Shown in pieces: positions 21,233 through 33,408 of a stretch of DNA of 64,000 nt. The stretch is from Calocera cornea HHB12733. Taxonomy: Eukaryota > Basidiomycota > Dacrymycetes > Dacrymycetales > Dacrymycetaceae. Numbering within the stretch: the stretch's first letter is position 1; every line of letters starts with the position of its first letter. The stretch spans positions 65,156 to 129,155 of the forward strand of contig KV424003.1 of the NCBI GenBank assembly GCA_001632435.1. Direction: 5' to 3'. The notes beneath the pieces are model-generated. The model saw only the letters and a program-made list of their open reading frames with translations, had not been told where the DNA came from and made no database searches. A program made the position numbers and the translations under genes.

Positions 21233-22037
21233 NNNNNNNNNNNNNNNNNNNNNNNNNNNNNNNNNNNNNNNNNNNNNNNNNNNNNNNNNNNNNNNNNNNN
21301 NNNNNNNNNNNNNNNNNNNNNNNNNNNNNNNNNNNNNNNNNNNNNNNNNNNNNNNNNNNNNNNNNNNNNNNNNNNNNNNNNNNNNNNNNNNNNNNNNNNN
21401 NNNNNNNNNNNNNNNNNNNNNNNNNNNNNNNNNNNNNNNNNNNNNNNNNNNNNNNNNNNNNNNNNNNNNNNNNNNNNNNNNNNNNNNNNNNNNNNNNNNN
21501 NNNNNNNNNNNNNNNNNNNNNNNNNNNNNNNNNNNNNNNNNNNNNNNNNNNNNNNNNNNNNNNNNNNNNNNNNNNNNNNNNNNNNNNNNNNNNNNNNNNN
21601 NNNNNNNNNNNNNNNNNNNNNNNNNNNNNNNNNNNNNNNNNNNNNNNNNNNNNNNNNNNNNNNNNNNNNNNNNNNNNNNNNNNNNNNNNNNNNNNNNNNN
21701 NNNNNNNNNNNNNNNNNNNNNNNNNNNNNNNNNNNNNNNNNNNNNNNNNNNNNNNNNNNNNNNNNNNNNNNNNNNNNNNNNNNNNNNNNNNNNNNNNNNN
21801 NNNNNNNNNNNNNNNNNNNNNNNNNNNNNNNNNNNNNNNNNNNNNNNNNNNNNNNNNNNNNNNNNNNNNNNNNNNNNNNNNNNNNNNNNNNNNNNNNNNN
21901 NNNNNNNNNNNNNNNNNNNNNNNNNNNNNNNNNNNNNNNNNNNNNNNNNNNNNNNNNNNNNNNNNNNNNNNNNNNNNNNNNNNNNNNNNNNNNNNNNNNN
22001 NNNNNNNNNNNNNNNNNNNNNNNNNNNNNNNNNNNNN
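21233..22037. other. Assembly gap (805 N)
   Basis: Unresolved bases. The 5' flank of the 17554-20827 gene lies on the left; the last exon(s) of the GT69 gene must lie inside or near it on the right. The left edge has AATCCGC repeats (CGCAATCCGCAATCCGC), which may have broken the assembly. Confidence 0.99.
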
Positions 22038-22118
22038 GTGGGAGGTGGGAGTGGTCAAGTTGCGTGAAGCAACTCAAGACAGTGCTACAGAAGCGGGAAC
22101 ACGGGGAAGAGGACGCAC

Positions 22119-23632
22119 CATACTCCGGCCCGGGCTTGAACTCGATCTTCTCGCTCTCCTCCTCGATGAACAGGCGGTCATGCGGGCCGAACCAGGTGCG
22201 GTCCTGCGGGTCCGCGCGCGGGTCGTCCGCCAGCCCGCCGATGCGCACGTAGTTCCGGATCGCGGTCAGGTTCTGCCGCTTCGGGTGGATGATGTCGTAT
22301 ACTTTCTGGTGGGGGGTCAGGGGGGGACCGGGGGAGAGGGAAAGAGGGTGGGACGGGACGCACCTTGTCGTACGCGAGCTTGACACGCGGGACCATGATG
22401 ATCCTCCCGTACCCTGCGTTCCAGTAGTCGTTGCCAATCAACGAGCACTCGGAGGCGGAGCACTCGCCCTGGCTCAGCTTGGCCATCCTGAACCTTACAT
22501 GCGGCGCGCCGTAGAGCGGGGCCGGGTCGAGGATGGCGACGCCGTTCCAGCAGGACTGGACCTGCACCGGGAGGTGCACCTGGAACCTGCGCGCGCTCTC
22601 CGGGTGGTGGAAGACGTGCTCGAACGGCGCGTTCTCGAGCGCCGTGCCGTTGATGTCGCGCGCGACCCAGTTGTCGTAGAACACGGGCGTGTTCAGCTCG
22701 TCGTGGAACATGTAGTCCGCGGCGCAGGTCAGCCCGGCGTTCTGGTGCCGGGACTGGTAGATCAGCTCGAGCAGGTCGTCGACGCAGGGGAGGATGTCGT
22801 TCATGAACACGACGCTGTCGAACACCTCGCCCTCGTTGTCCCGCTGCTCGTGGAGCGGGACGAGGGCGCTGTTGCGGACCTCGGCGAGGTACTCGATCCG
22901 GTGGTTGAACTGGCCGCGGGTGCGCTGCGAGGTGCGGATGACGACGCGCATGCCGACGGAGCGGGTGAGCGCGTCGAAGATGCGCAGCAGGGCCTTGGTC
23001 TGGTCCTTGGAGCCGTTCTCGTAGATGGACACAAAGACGTTGTGGTAGCCGAGGATGGCGCCGAGGCGGAACATGGTCGAGAATATGTCGGGGATGACGT
23101 CGAACGAGTTGTAGAGGTTGATGGCGAAGAAGTACTTGTGCTGGCGCGAGGCGACCTCGGCCCGCCTGCGCTGTTTCTGGATCTCGATGGGCTCTGGCTC
23201 TGACCAGGGGAAGGCGCGGCGGGGCGGGGGGGCGTGTCCGATGAGCGGGGCGTAGCGCTGGTGGGCCTGGTGGACATACTGCGGCTGGGAGTCGCGCATG
23301 CACTCGCGGGTGTGGTGCGGTGCGAGGTGTGTGAGGAGCTCGAGGACGCGGCGGCGCTGCTCAAAGGTGGGCATCTGCACGCTCCTGCGACCGGCTGGGC
23401 GGTGGTCGGCGCGCAGCTTTGTCGCGCCGCTGCCGCCTGACCACTGTGATGCGTCTGAGGGTGTGGATGCGGGGAATATGATGCGTGCGACGAGGAGGCC
23501 GATTGTGACGCCGAGGAGGAGGACGAGCGGGGGTGGGATGCGGCGGTATGCCTGGACGAGGTATGCGAGCGGGGACGCCGGCGGGTGGTCCTTTATCGGG
23601 GCTACGGAGAGGGAGGCGCGGCGGGTGTACAT
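22119..23632 (-). CDS. CAP59/CMT1-type alpha-1,3-mannosyltransferase (GT69), 3' end lost in gap
   Basis: Golgi-type glycosyltransferase of family GT69, related to Cryptococcus CMT1 and CAP59. Visible exons: 23632-22364 (423 codons, phase 0) and 22305-22119; the second ends at a GTGCGT donor and the rest is in the assembly gap. The N-terminus is cytosolic, then one membrane anchor (PLVLLLGVTIGLLVARIIF, about residues 34-52), so type II topology. The catalytic part shows family blocks: FFAINLYNSFDVIPDIF, NVFVSIYENGSKDQTKALL, VVFMNDILPCVDDLLELIYQ, GLTCAADYMF, then ECSLIGNDYWNAGYGRI. The acidic N-D-I segment followed by C-V-D-D probably binds metal and nucleotide sugar. It is divergent from the CAP64-like gene. 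Donor and acceptor specificity are inferred from the family. Confidence 0.8.
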
Positions 23633-24139
23633 GGTCGGGTGCGGGGGAGTCTGTGCAAGTGCAGCAGCCAGGGAGTAAGGACAGCGAGTAGTAGGATGAG
23701 ATCAAGCACAGAGGACAGCAGTGAAAGGTGTGTGCCTGTGGGATGTGCGCGCCTGGGATATCAAAGCCTAACAGGGACCGCCCCCTCCCCCTCCCTCTCG
23801 ACCAATGGGCGTTCTCCGTGAGCACCGCCACTGCGCCCGCGCCCCATTAACGCTTTTACAGTGCGGGCTGCCTCGTCGCTGTCCTGCCCTCCGAGTCTCT
23901 GCGCTTGCGATTCACCCGCCTGAACCAAGGAGCGCGGCTCTGTTCGCTCGCATTCCGCGCACAAAGCCCCTCTTGCCCCGTTGCCCCCACCGTCTCTCCC
24001 CACGCGCGCGCTCCTCGGCTGGCGACCGACGGTCCCGAACTCGGATCCCGGTGAGTGCAGCGCGCCACGTCCCTCGTCCTGCCTCCTGCGCGTGTTGTCT
24101 GACCCGCTCCCGTCTGCGCGGTTCTGCAGCCGCCGGTCC
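23633..24139. promoter_or_regulatory. Shared promoter of the GT69 / CAP64-like pair
   Basis: 507 bases between two divergent start codons. On the plus side, a GTGAGT donor at about 24050 and a TTCTGCAG acceptor ending at about 24130 suggest a 5' UTR intron just before the CAP64-like start. Co-regulation of the two genes is inferred from the arrangement only. Confidence 0.45.
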
Positions 24140-26297
24140 ATGTTACGGCGGACGACAAAGTCCACAGGCACACTCACCACCGCAACCCCGCCCCCGCCCG
24201 CCCTCGGCCTGTCCAACCTCGCCTCGGACCCGGACCCAGACCCGGCCCACACAAAGAAACACGCCCAGTCCTCCTCGCTCTCCCTCGACCACCCCATCCC
24301 CACCCCGTCCTCCCCGCCCCACCCGCACAGGCAGAACGGGCGCCACATCCCCCTCCACCACCGCCCCGACATGGGCTCGTCGGACAAGTCGCCCACTCTC
24401 ATCCCTGCAAAACTGGCGACACCAGGCAGTGGTGGCCCAGGAGGAGGAGGAGCAGGAGGAGGAGGGCCCGCACAGCGCGTGCTCGGCCTGCCCCCGCGCG
24501 TGTGGGCCATCCTCGGCCTCCTCTCCTTCATCCTCTTCCTCTCCCGCCTCATCTTCCCGGCCTCCCCCATCCACCCCCTCGCACAGACCACGCCCTTCCC
24601 GCTAAAACCACGCGACTACCTCAACGCTTCCGCCACATCCCCGCCCCCATTCGACTTCTGCCCCATCTTCGGCCCCGGAGACGCCATCGCCGCAAAGTAC
24701 GGCGCACATGCCCTCATGCGCTCCCGCGCCTACCTCGGCTCGGGCGCACGCATACAGCGCCTCCTCCGCCGCGCCCTCGAGGGCCGCCCAATCACAATCT
24801 CCGTCCTCGGCGGCTCCGTCTCCGCCTGCCACGGCGCGGGCGACGACCCCATCTCCCCGCGCTGCTACCCCTCCCGCTTCTTCCAGTGGTGGACCTCCGT
24901 CTTCCCCCACCCAGCCTCCGAGCTCACAAACGGCGCCGTCCGCCGCACCGACACGGGCTACTTTGCCTTCTGCTCCGCCCTCCACCTCCCAGACAGGACA
25001 GACCTCGTCATCCTCGAGTTCGACACCGAGGACCCGAACGACCCGGCCTGGCGCGAGCACTTTGAGCTCCTCGTACGCACAATCATGGTCCGCCCCGAGC
25101 AGCCCGCAGTCATCATCCTCGGCCACTTTGCCCCGCAGATGCAGCAGATGCACGGCTTTGCCGGCGCGGAGCTCCACCATACCGCCGTCGCCCAGTACTA
25201 CGACATCCCGCACATCAGGTACGTCCCTTCTCCCGCCCATCCGAGCCATGTATGCGCGCTAACCCTATCTCAATCGCAGCATCAAAGGCCCGCTGTACAA
25301 CGACTACCTGCTGAACCCGGACCTTACGCGCCAGACCTTCTACGCCGACCCGATCCTCGCCAACCCCACGGGCCACGAGCTCCTCGCCGACATCCTCATC
25401 TCCTACATGGAGTCGCAAGCCTGCCTGGCGTGGGATGCGGCCGTCGGGCGCGGCGCGTACGAGGTGCCCGAGCTGCTCAACACCGAGGGCGCCGACGAGC
25501 TGTACGAGGCGCGTGGGCTGTTTGGCGGCGTCGGCGTGCGCGTCGGCGGCTCGGACGTCAAGCAAGCCGGCAAAGAGTCCGGCAAAGGGCCGGCCAACGC
25601 CCTCTCCGCCCAGGAGAGGGAGGCGCTCCTGCTCCCCTTCCGCGTCCCGCCCCTGCGCCTCACCGCGCGCCCCGCGCGCATCCCGCGCCTCCCGCCCGAG
25701 CCCTACTGCGCCTCCGCGAACGACCTGATCAACCCTCTCCCGCCCTCGCTGTTCTACGGCAGCGGCTGGCACGCGTACCACCCGCCCACGACGCACGTGC
25801 ACGACCTGAAGCCCGGCGAGGAGCGCCACTACTGGCACGCGACGCTCCCCACCTCCCGCGTGCGCATCCCCGTCAGGCTCATGGAGGGCGACGTCGCCGT
25901 GTGGTACCTGCGCGAGCCGCGCGGAATGGGCAGCGTCGTCAGCTGCTGGGTGGACAATAATTATGGCGGCGCGAGGGTGCTCGAGGGAGAGGCCGACGTG
26001 AACAACCCCGTGCCGACGTGAGTGCTTGTCCCTTGCCCTTATCCTCCCCCTCTCGCAGCGTCTTTCAGCTCTCTCACCTTGAAGACGTGTTATTGCTGCA
26101 TCTCCTTCCTCCCTGCCTTCCTTCCCTTGGTCACCGCGAGAACGAGAATGAGAACGAAAGCTGACGACCCCACGCGCAGGCTCACATTCATAGACCGCTC
26201 CGTCGCCGCAGGCTCGCACTACGTCGAGTGCGAGCTGCACGGAGAGGAGGGCCACCCCGTCGCGCCCTTCCGCATCATGGGCGTCTTTGCCACATGA
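24140..26297 (+). CDS. CAP64-like type II membrane protein with SGNH-hydrolase fold, 644 aa
   Basis: Exons 24140-25218, 25280-26017 and 26180-26297 (1935 nt). After about 115 cytosolic residues rich in Pro/Ser/Gly comes one membrane helix (WAILGLLSFILFLSRLIF, about 122-139), then a luminal domain. That domain contains ISVLGGSVSACHG (about 221-233), a block I motif with Ser 226 as likely nucleophile, DLVILEFDTEDPND, and a block V-like segment with DPILANPTGH. The combination recalls the Cryptococcus CAP64/CAS3 family, needed for capsule polysaccharide and thought to modify glycans. In block V the usual D-x-x-H reads D-P-I-L, so the catalytic His may be missing or supplied elsewhere. The C-terminal half has a beta-rich segment. 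Assignment to CAP64-like is by memory of the family and moderately sure; an in-frame Met at 24371 is an alternative start. Confidence 0.65.
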
Positions 26298-26398
26298 CCC
26301 CGCTTCTGGCGGGAGGCCCGGCCCCGGGCCCCGGCCGGCCCCACGTCGGGGCACGAGGAAGCGTGCAGCGGGGCAGGAGAGATGGAGGCGGCGATGAT

Positions 26399-26424
26399 AG
26401 ACTGACTGACTGACTGACTGACTA
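26399..26424 (+). repeat. Tetranucleotide microsatellite (GACT)6
   Basis: Six perfect GACT units about 100 bases after the CAP64-like stop codon. Confidence 0.9.
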
Positions 26425-27057
26425 GCCGGCACATTTGTCCCGAACCCTCTCACGCACCCCCTCCCCTCCCATCTTCCCAACCCTATCCCTCCCTACCCGT
26501 ACCCTACCGTACCGTATATCCGCCCGCCCGTCCGTATCCGTATCCGTACCAGTGCTTTATCTCCCCTTGCCCACTTCCCTTCCCTTCCCAATTCCAATTC
26601 CGACTCCGACTCTGTCTCTGTCTCTGTCTTCCTACGTATGCTCTTTAATCCCCCCCAAGAAACCTGCTGTGATTCTACGTATTACACGACCGACTGCTCG
26701 GCGCTTGTCTTATTCAGTCCGCTTCCAGTTCCCCTTCTGCCTGTGCCTGTGCCTGTGCCTGTGCCTCCAACTCACCTATCTATCCTTCCCCTCCGTCTAT
26801 GTTCCAGTCCCATGCTGTCACTAGCCGGACGAGCCGGACGAGCCCGTGTCCGACCCGTCCTGTCCTGTCCTGGGTTGTACCGCTCCCTCCCGCTTGGGCC
26901 CGGCCGTGGCGGTGGGGGTGAGGCGGGAAGAACGAACCGGTGAGAGTAAAAGGGACAACGAAGCCTCTGGCACTGTGCAGTACTAGTATGGGCCACGCGA
27001 ATTCCGAGTCGACCCCGACGACGTGTCGAGTCCCCTATCCGTCCTCGACAATCTGTT

Positions 27058-27060
<3 letters not shown>

Positions 27061-27107
<47 letters not shown>
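27061..27107 (+). repeat. Heptanucleotide minisatellite (GAAGACA)6
   Basis: Six perfect 7-bp units plus a partial one, upstream of the MFS gene. The second MFS copy has the flanking words (TCCTCGACAATCTGT) near 30056 but no repeat array. Confidence 0.9.
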
Positions 27108-27529
27108 TGCTGCTGCTCAGGGGCGGGGATTCATAATGCTCGCTAAGCACGCCATGATACTACTAGTAAGCTGTCAGCAGAATGGAAAACGTTCAGCTCT
27201 CTCTCTCCCTGCACCGCTGCCGGACTCGACTGGTGGCAAAGGTTGGGTGCCGTGCCCGGCAAAAGGCATGCCGGGTGATCGGACCCTTCGCCCCGCGCTC
27301 GGGCTGGATGGGGCAGGCGCGATCCACCCGCGGCGGCGGTCCACCCGGCCGTGGCCAGATGATCGCCACATTCTGTGCTCGCCGGCCTCCGCCCTCCGGC
27401 CTCGAGTGTGACGAGTGGGCGGTTACAGTAGACCGCCCTCGGCTTCATCCAGGCGGCACCCACATGCGCTGTAGCCCGTCCTCCCCCCCGCACCCTGCTT
27501 GCTTGCTGCCTGCTGCCTGACGATACCCA

Positions 27530-29359
27530 ATGGCCGCACCCACCCCGCCGACATTCGACCTTGCCACCACCCGCTCGGCTTACACTGCCCAAGCCGACCC
27601 CGGCTCCGCCACAGGGAGCATGAGCATGAGCGTGACCGTCGTCGATGCCCCCGAGCCGGAGCACCTTCCCCACGCACACGAAGAGTATGACGAGAAGCAG
27701 CATCGCAACGAGGGCCCGCCGCCGGCTTGTCCGCGCATACGAAGGAATAAGGAGGGAGAGATCGTCGAGGACCTCGATGAGCGCGTGTACCCCGGAGAGG
27801 GCGACGAGGCGATCAAGCGGGACGAGACGGACGACTTCCCGGACGGAGGGCTCAGGGCGTGGCTCATCGTCGTGGGCGGCGTGTGTATCACCTTTGCTTC
27901 GTAAGCACGGTGGGATGCTGTTGCTTGGGACGCACACTGACAGTTGCCCCAGATTCGGGTTCGTCAATGCGTGGGGCGTCTTCCAGAGCTACTACGAGAC
28001 GACCCTCCTGCGGGACGTGAGCCCGTCATCAATGTGCGTCCCTCCCCTCCCCTCCCCTCCCCACAGCCTCAGCTGACCCGCCTGCAGAGCCTGGATCGGC
28101 AGTCTCCAGTACTCGCTCACCTTCCTCCCGGGGCTATTCACCGGCCGACTCTTCGACCTCGGCTACTTCCACATCCCCCTCGGCATAGCTTCTGCCGTGC
28201 TCGTCGTATCGAGCTTCATCGTTGCCGAGTGCACGCAGTACTGGCACTTTGTCCTCGCCCAGGGCATCGTAGTGGGGCTCGGGAGCGGCTGCGTGTTCGG
28301 CCCGACGATGGCGGTCGTCTCGCATTGGTGTACGTCTCCTTTACCTTCCCGCCCTCCTGGGGCTGCGTGCTGACTGCGCACAGGGCACAAGAAACGCTCC
28401 ATGGCGTTCGGCATCGTCGCGATCGGCTCCTCCCTCGGGGGCACGCTCCTCCCCATCGCCGTGTCCAAGCTCCTCCCGCTCGTCGGCTTCCCGTGGACGA
28501 TGCGCATCATCGGGTTCATCCTGCTTGCCACGACCGCGTTCGCAAACCTCGTCATGAAGCGGCGGCTGCCGCCCGTGAACGTCAAGGGCGGGCTGGTGAA
28601 CCTTGCTGCGTTCAAGCATATCCCGTACACACTGTACACGGCCGCGACGTGCGTGACCTTCCTGGGGCTGTACACCGGTGCGCTGCCTGCTCTTGAGCGT
28701 GTATGCGCCTGCTGACGTGTATGCAGCATTGACCTACTTCAACGTCTCCGCCCAACAGCCTGGCATCAACCCCTCCGTGATCTCCTACATCGTCTCGATC
28801 GCGAACGCAGCCTCAACGGTCGGACGCCTAACGTCCGGCGCGCTCGCAGACCACATGGGCCCCGTGAACGTCCTCATCCCCTTCACGGCCCTCGCGGCGG
28901 TGACAACCTACGCCTGGCCGTACTGCACGACCACAGCCAGCATCATCGTCATCGCGATCATCTACGGGCTGTCGAGCGGCGCGTACGTGGGGCTGATGGG
29001 CGCGCCCCTGGCCCAGATGGGCCTGCTCACGGACATGGGCAGGCGCATGGGCATGACACTCAGCATCGCCGCGGCCTTCGTACGTCCCTTCGCGTCTGTT
29101 GCGGCGCTTGGCTGACGGGACTTGTGCGCGTGCTCAGGCGCTCACCGGGCCGCCGATATCAGGAGCGATCTACGACACGTACGGGAGCTTCCACCAGGTG
29201 GGGTTCTACGCCGGGTGCGTACTTGCCGCGCAGAACGCACATAGGCCCTCGCTCATGCGCCCAACCTTACGCATTCACAGGTCCATGGTGATCGCCTCGT
29301 GCGTGCTGCTGATCGGCACCAAGTACGCCGCCACGGGCTCGTTATGGTCCAAGTACTAG
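27530..29359 (+). CDS. MFS transporter, monocarboxylate-permease (MCT) type, 498 aa
   Basis: Plasma-membrane facilitator of the major facilitator superfamily, close to fungal monocarboxylate transporter homologs (Mch/Esbp6). Seven exons: 27530-27900, 27953-28033, 28088-28329, 28384-28677, 28727-29079, 29138-29214, 29281-29359 (1497 nt). The first 105 residues are cytosolic and acidic, followed by the typical DFPDGGLRAWLIVVGGV entry to helix 1, FGFVNAWGVFQSYYE, the helix 4-5 region GLGSGCVFGPTMAVVSHWW and HKKRSMAFGIVAIGSSLGGT, then a second half with GRLTSGALADHMG and ALTGPPISGAIYD. About 12 hydrophobic helices fit. Substrate cannot be read; members often carry mono- or dicarboxylates or riboflavin. 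It is followed 1.5 kb downstream by an internally deleted copy of itself. Confidence 0.85.
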
Positions 29360-30828
29360 CTTGGCATGGAGACGCGCACGAACGTTGGGCATTGGCGGAC
29401 GGATCTTTGGCGGACGGAAGGGGCGCATAGATGGACATCATCCTCACGGCACACACCGCGCATATCAGGTGCGCATTATACTAGATGTAGCATATAATCC
29501 ATTTCATTATCGAGATCGCCGCTATTCTGGTTAGGTGCACAGCACCGGGTGATGCCGTGTGGCCTGAAGCTATTGGGAGATGCACAGTGAGCGCTGCGGA
29601 GGGTGGAGAACGTGTTCAAACGGCGCGGTCGCGAGGGCGTGCCGTTGGTGTCTCGTGCGACCTAGTCGTCGTACAACACCGGTGTGTTGACAGAAGACGC
29701 AGAGCTGGGGGAGGACTACTGCAGGTCATAACGTGGAGAGGACGGAGGGGCGGGCGTGCAAGGGTGTCAGGGATGATGACCGCATCGGAGGCGGGGTGCC
29801 GCTCAGATTAAGGAATGCAGGAGAAGACAGTTCGGCAAGAGGTTCCGGACGCGTGAATCGGCGGCACAAGTGTCGTGATCGTGGTCTGACGAGGCTGGGG
29901 GGATGTCAAATATAGCGAGGTTTCAGAGGAAACTAAAGAGGAAGACGAGTGTATGAGCAGAAAGAGGTATTCTTGATACTCGCTTCGACAGTCGTAGCTC
30001 TGACGGACGGAAAGATCAACCCGGCCGCGGACGCAACGGCAATTGACGGGTGGTCTTCCTCGACAATCTGTAAGAAGCGAGCCGGGAAGAATACAGTCCA
30101 TTAGGAATGTGTGCAAAGGTGCCTGGGACAGGTTGATCATAGTCTGACGGTCTGACAAGGACTGGTCGACCTTTGGGGTGTTCACTTCGCTTGCTGAGTT
30201 ATAGCATTGACGGAGAGGGAAGCGGAAGGTTGAATGAAAAGCTGCTTTATCGTAAAAGGGAGAGTGTGTATGCCCTGCATGGAGTGAGCGGCCCCTGCCC
30301 TGATCCACGCCGTTTCGGCACTGAGAGACGACAGACGTCCCTACTGGGAGGCGGGGTATTATCACGTGATCCTGCATGGACCACTCGCAGGAACAACTCA
30401 CCACGCGCTTGGTGAGCACGCTTCCACGCCCACGAGGGTTTCTTTATAATCCTCGTAAGCACACCATGATTTGGTCAGCAATGCAAACAGTTCTCTGCGA
30501 GTCTGCACAGTGGCTGTCGCAGATGCTGCATATGACCGGAATAATTCGTTTCTTCGCACTCGACCTGGCAAATGCTGCCTACCGGCCTTACCAGCGTCCT
30601 CCCGCCGGAACACGCCGATCGAACCATCGCCTCGCCCTCCACCTCGCAAAGGCTGTATGGGGAAGACGCAATCCACCGGGCAGCCCACGGCAGATGGGTA
30701 CATCTTTGCTACCCGGCCTCTCGCCTCCACTGGCCTATACATGCGTTTTAGATGGTCTCGCCCCCACCCCCTGCTTCCTGCTCGTGCTTTGCTGCTTCTG
30801 CTTCTGCTGACTGCGTGAGAGTACCCGA
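29360..30828. other. Spacer between MFS gene and its truncated copy
   Basis: About 1.5 kb with no supported gene. The 3' part repeats words from upstream of the intact MFS gene (TCCTCGACAATCTGT near 30056; TATAATCCTCGTAAGCACAC near 30445 versus CATAATGCTCGCTAAGCACG near 27133), so the duplicated segment includes about 0.5 kb of 5' flank. Confidence 0.5.
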
Positions 30829-31364
30829 ATGGCTGCACTGACCCCGCCGACGTTCGACATCGGTACGAGAGACTCGGCCTACAATGCGGAAGGCGACCCG
30901 GTCTCCGTCACAGGGAGCATGACGATGGTCAATGCTCCCGAGCCGGAGCACCTTCCCCACGCGCGTGATGACCAGAAGGAGAAACACCGCCAGGAGGAGC
31001 GCGTACGTGGGGCTGATGGCGGCGCCCTTGGCGCAGATGGGGTTGCTCACGGACATGGGGCGGAGGATGGGCATGACACTCACCATCGCCGCGTTTTTCG
31101 CAAGTCCTTTCGCGTCTGCTTTGGAGCTCAGGCTTACGCGCGTGTTCAGGCGCTTACCGGGCCACCGATATCAGGTGCGATCTACGACAGGTACGGGAGC
31201 TTCCACCAGGTCGGGTTCTATGCCGGGTGCGTACTTTCCGCGTAGAACGCGTACAGACTCAGGCATCACGCGCGTGTGGTCGCAGGTCGATGGTGATCGG
31301 CTCTTGCGTGCTGCTCGCGGGCACCAAGTATGCGGCAACCGGATCGCTCTGGGCGAAGTACTAG
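30829..31364 (+). pseudogene. Internally deleted second copy of the MFS transporter
   Basis: The N-terminus is readable for about 57 codons (MAALTPPTFDIGTRDSAYNA, ... APEPEHLPHA) and closely follows the intact gene at 27530. It then jumps within a GAGCGCGTACGTGG segment to sequence of the intact gene's fifth exon (AYVGLM.APLAQMGLLTDMG), losing about 1.1 kb that encode helices 1 to about 9. The jump puts the downstream part in a different frame. The following exon border has GCAAGT in place of the GTACGT donor, while the last two exon equivalents, including the ending KYAATGSLWAKY, are still recognisable. A membrane transporter cannot be made. Through retained introns the N-terminal frame stays open to 31245 and rejoins ALTGPPISGAIYD, so a short chimeric peptide is possible. 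Confidence 0.8.
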
Positions 31365-31694
31365 CTCCGTGTGTATACGCGTATGCACAGGAGCATTGTA
31401 TCTCTGCGGACGGATCCTGGTGGAGGATGGAAGGGGCGGATGGAAGGTAACCATTATCCTGGCGCACACCTCGCATACCAGACGCGCAACGTGCTGATAG
31501 ATGGGCATGGAGTCACAGGCTACTTACTGGGCGCAGCTGAATCTGTCGTGCATGGGTGGGCATCTGAGACGATCACTGCCGGTTAATCTCATGCCATTGT
31601 ATGTCTTGCATTATATCTATGTACAAACACATGGGCGCAATGTCGTGTATACGCGCGTCCCAAAGGAGCAGGTTTCCAAGCGGACGAGAGCCGC
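31365..31694. other. Convergent spacer
   Basis: 330 bases between the truncated MFS copy and the GDH stop codon. The first 130 resemble the sequence downstream of the intact MFS gene (GCGGACGGATC, GGAAGGGGCG, GCGCACAC words in order). No gene. Confidence 0.5.

Positions 31695-33408
<1,714 letters not shown>

Larger units (their letters stand above)
26298..27529. other. Intergenic region with microsatellites
   Basis: About 1.2 kb between two plus-strand genes. The 3' UTR side is CT-rich with CCGTATCCGTAT and TGTGCCTGTGCC runs; two longer microsatellites are listed separately. The last 300 bases form the MFS gene promoter. No gene is seen. Confidence 0.5.

Noticed and set aside
22289..23203. 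Long frames on both strands overlapping the GT69 gene.
   Set aside because: They are out of frame with clear GT69 blocks and have low-complexity composition.
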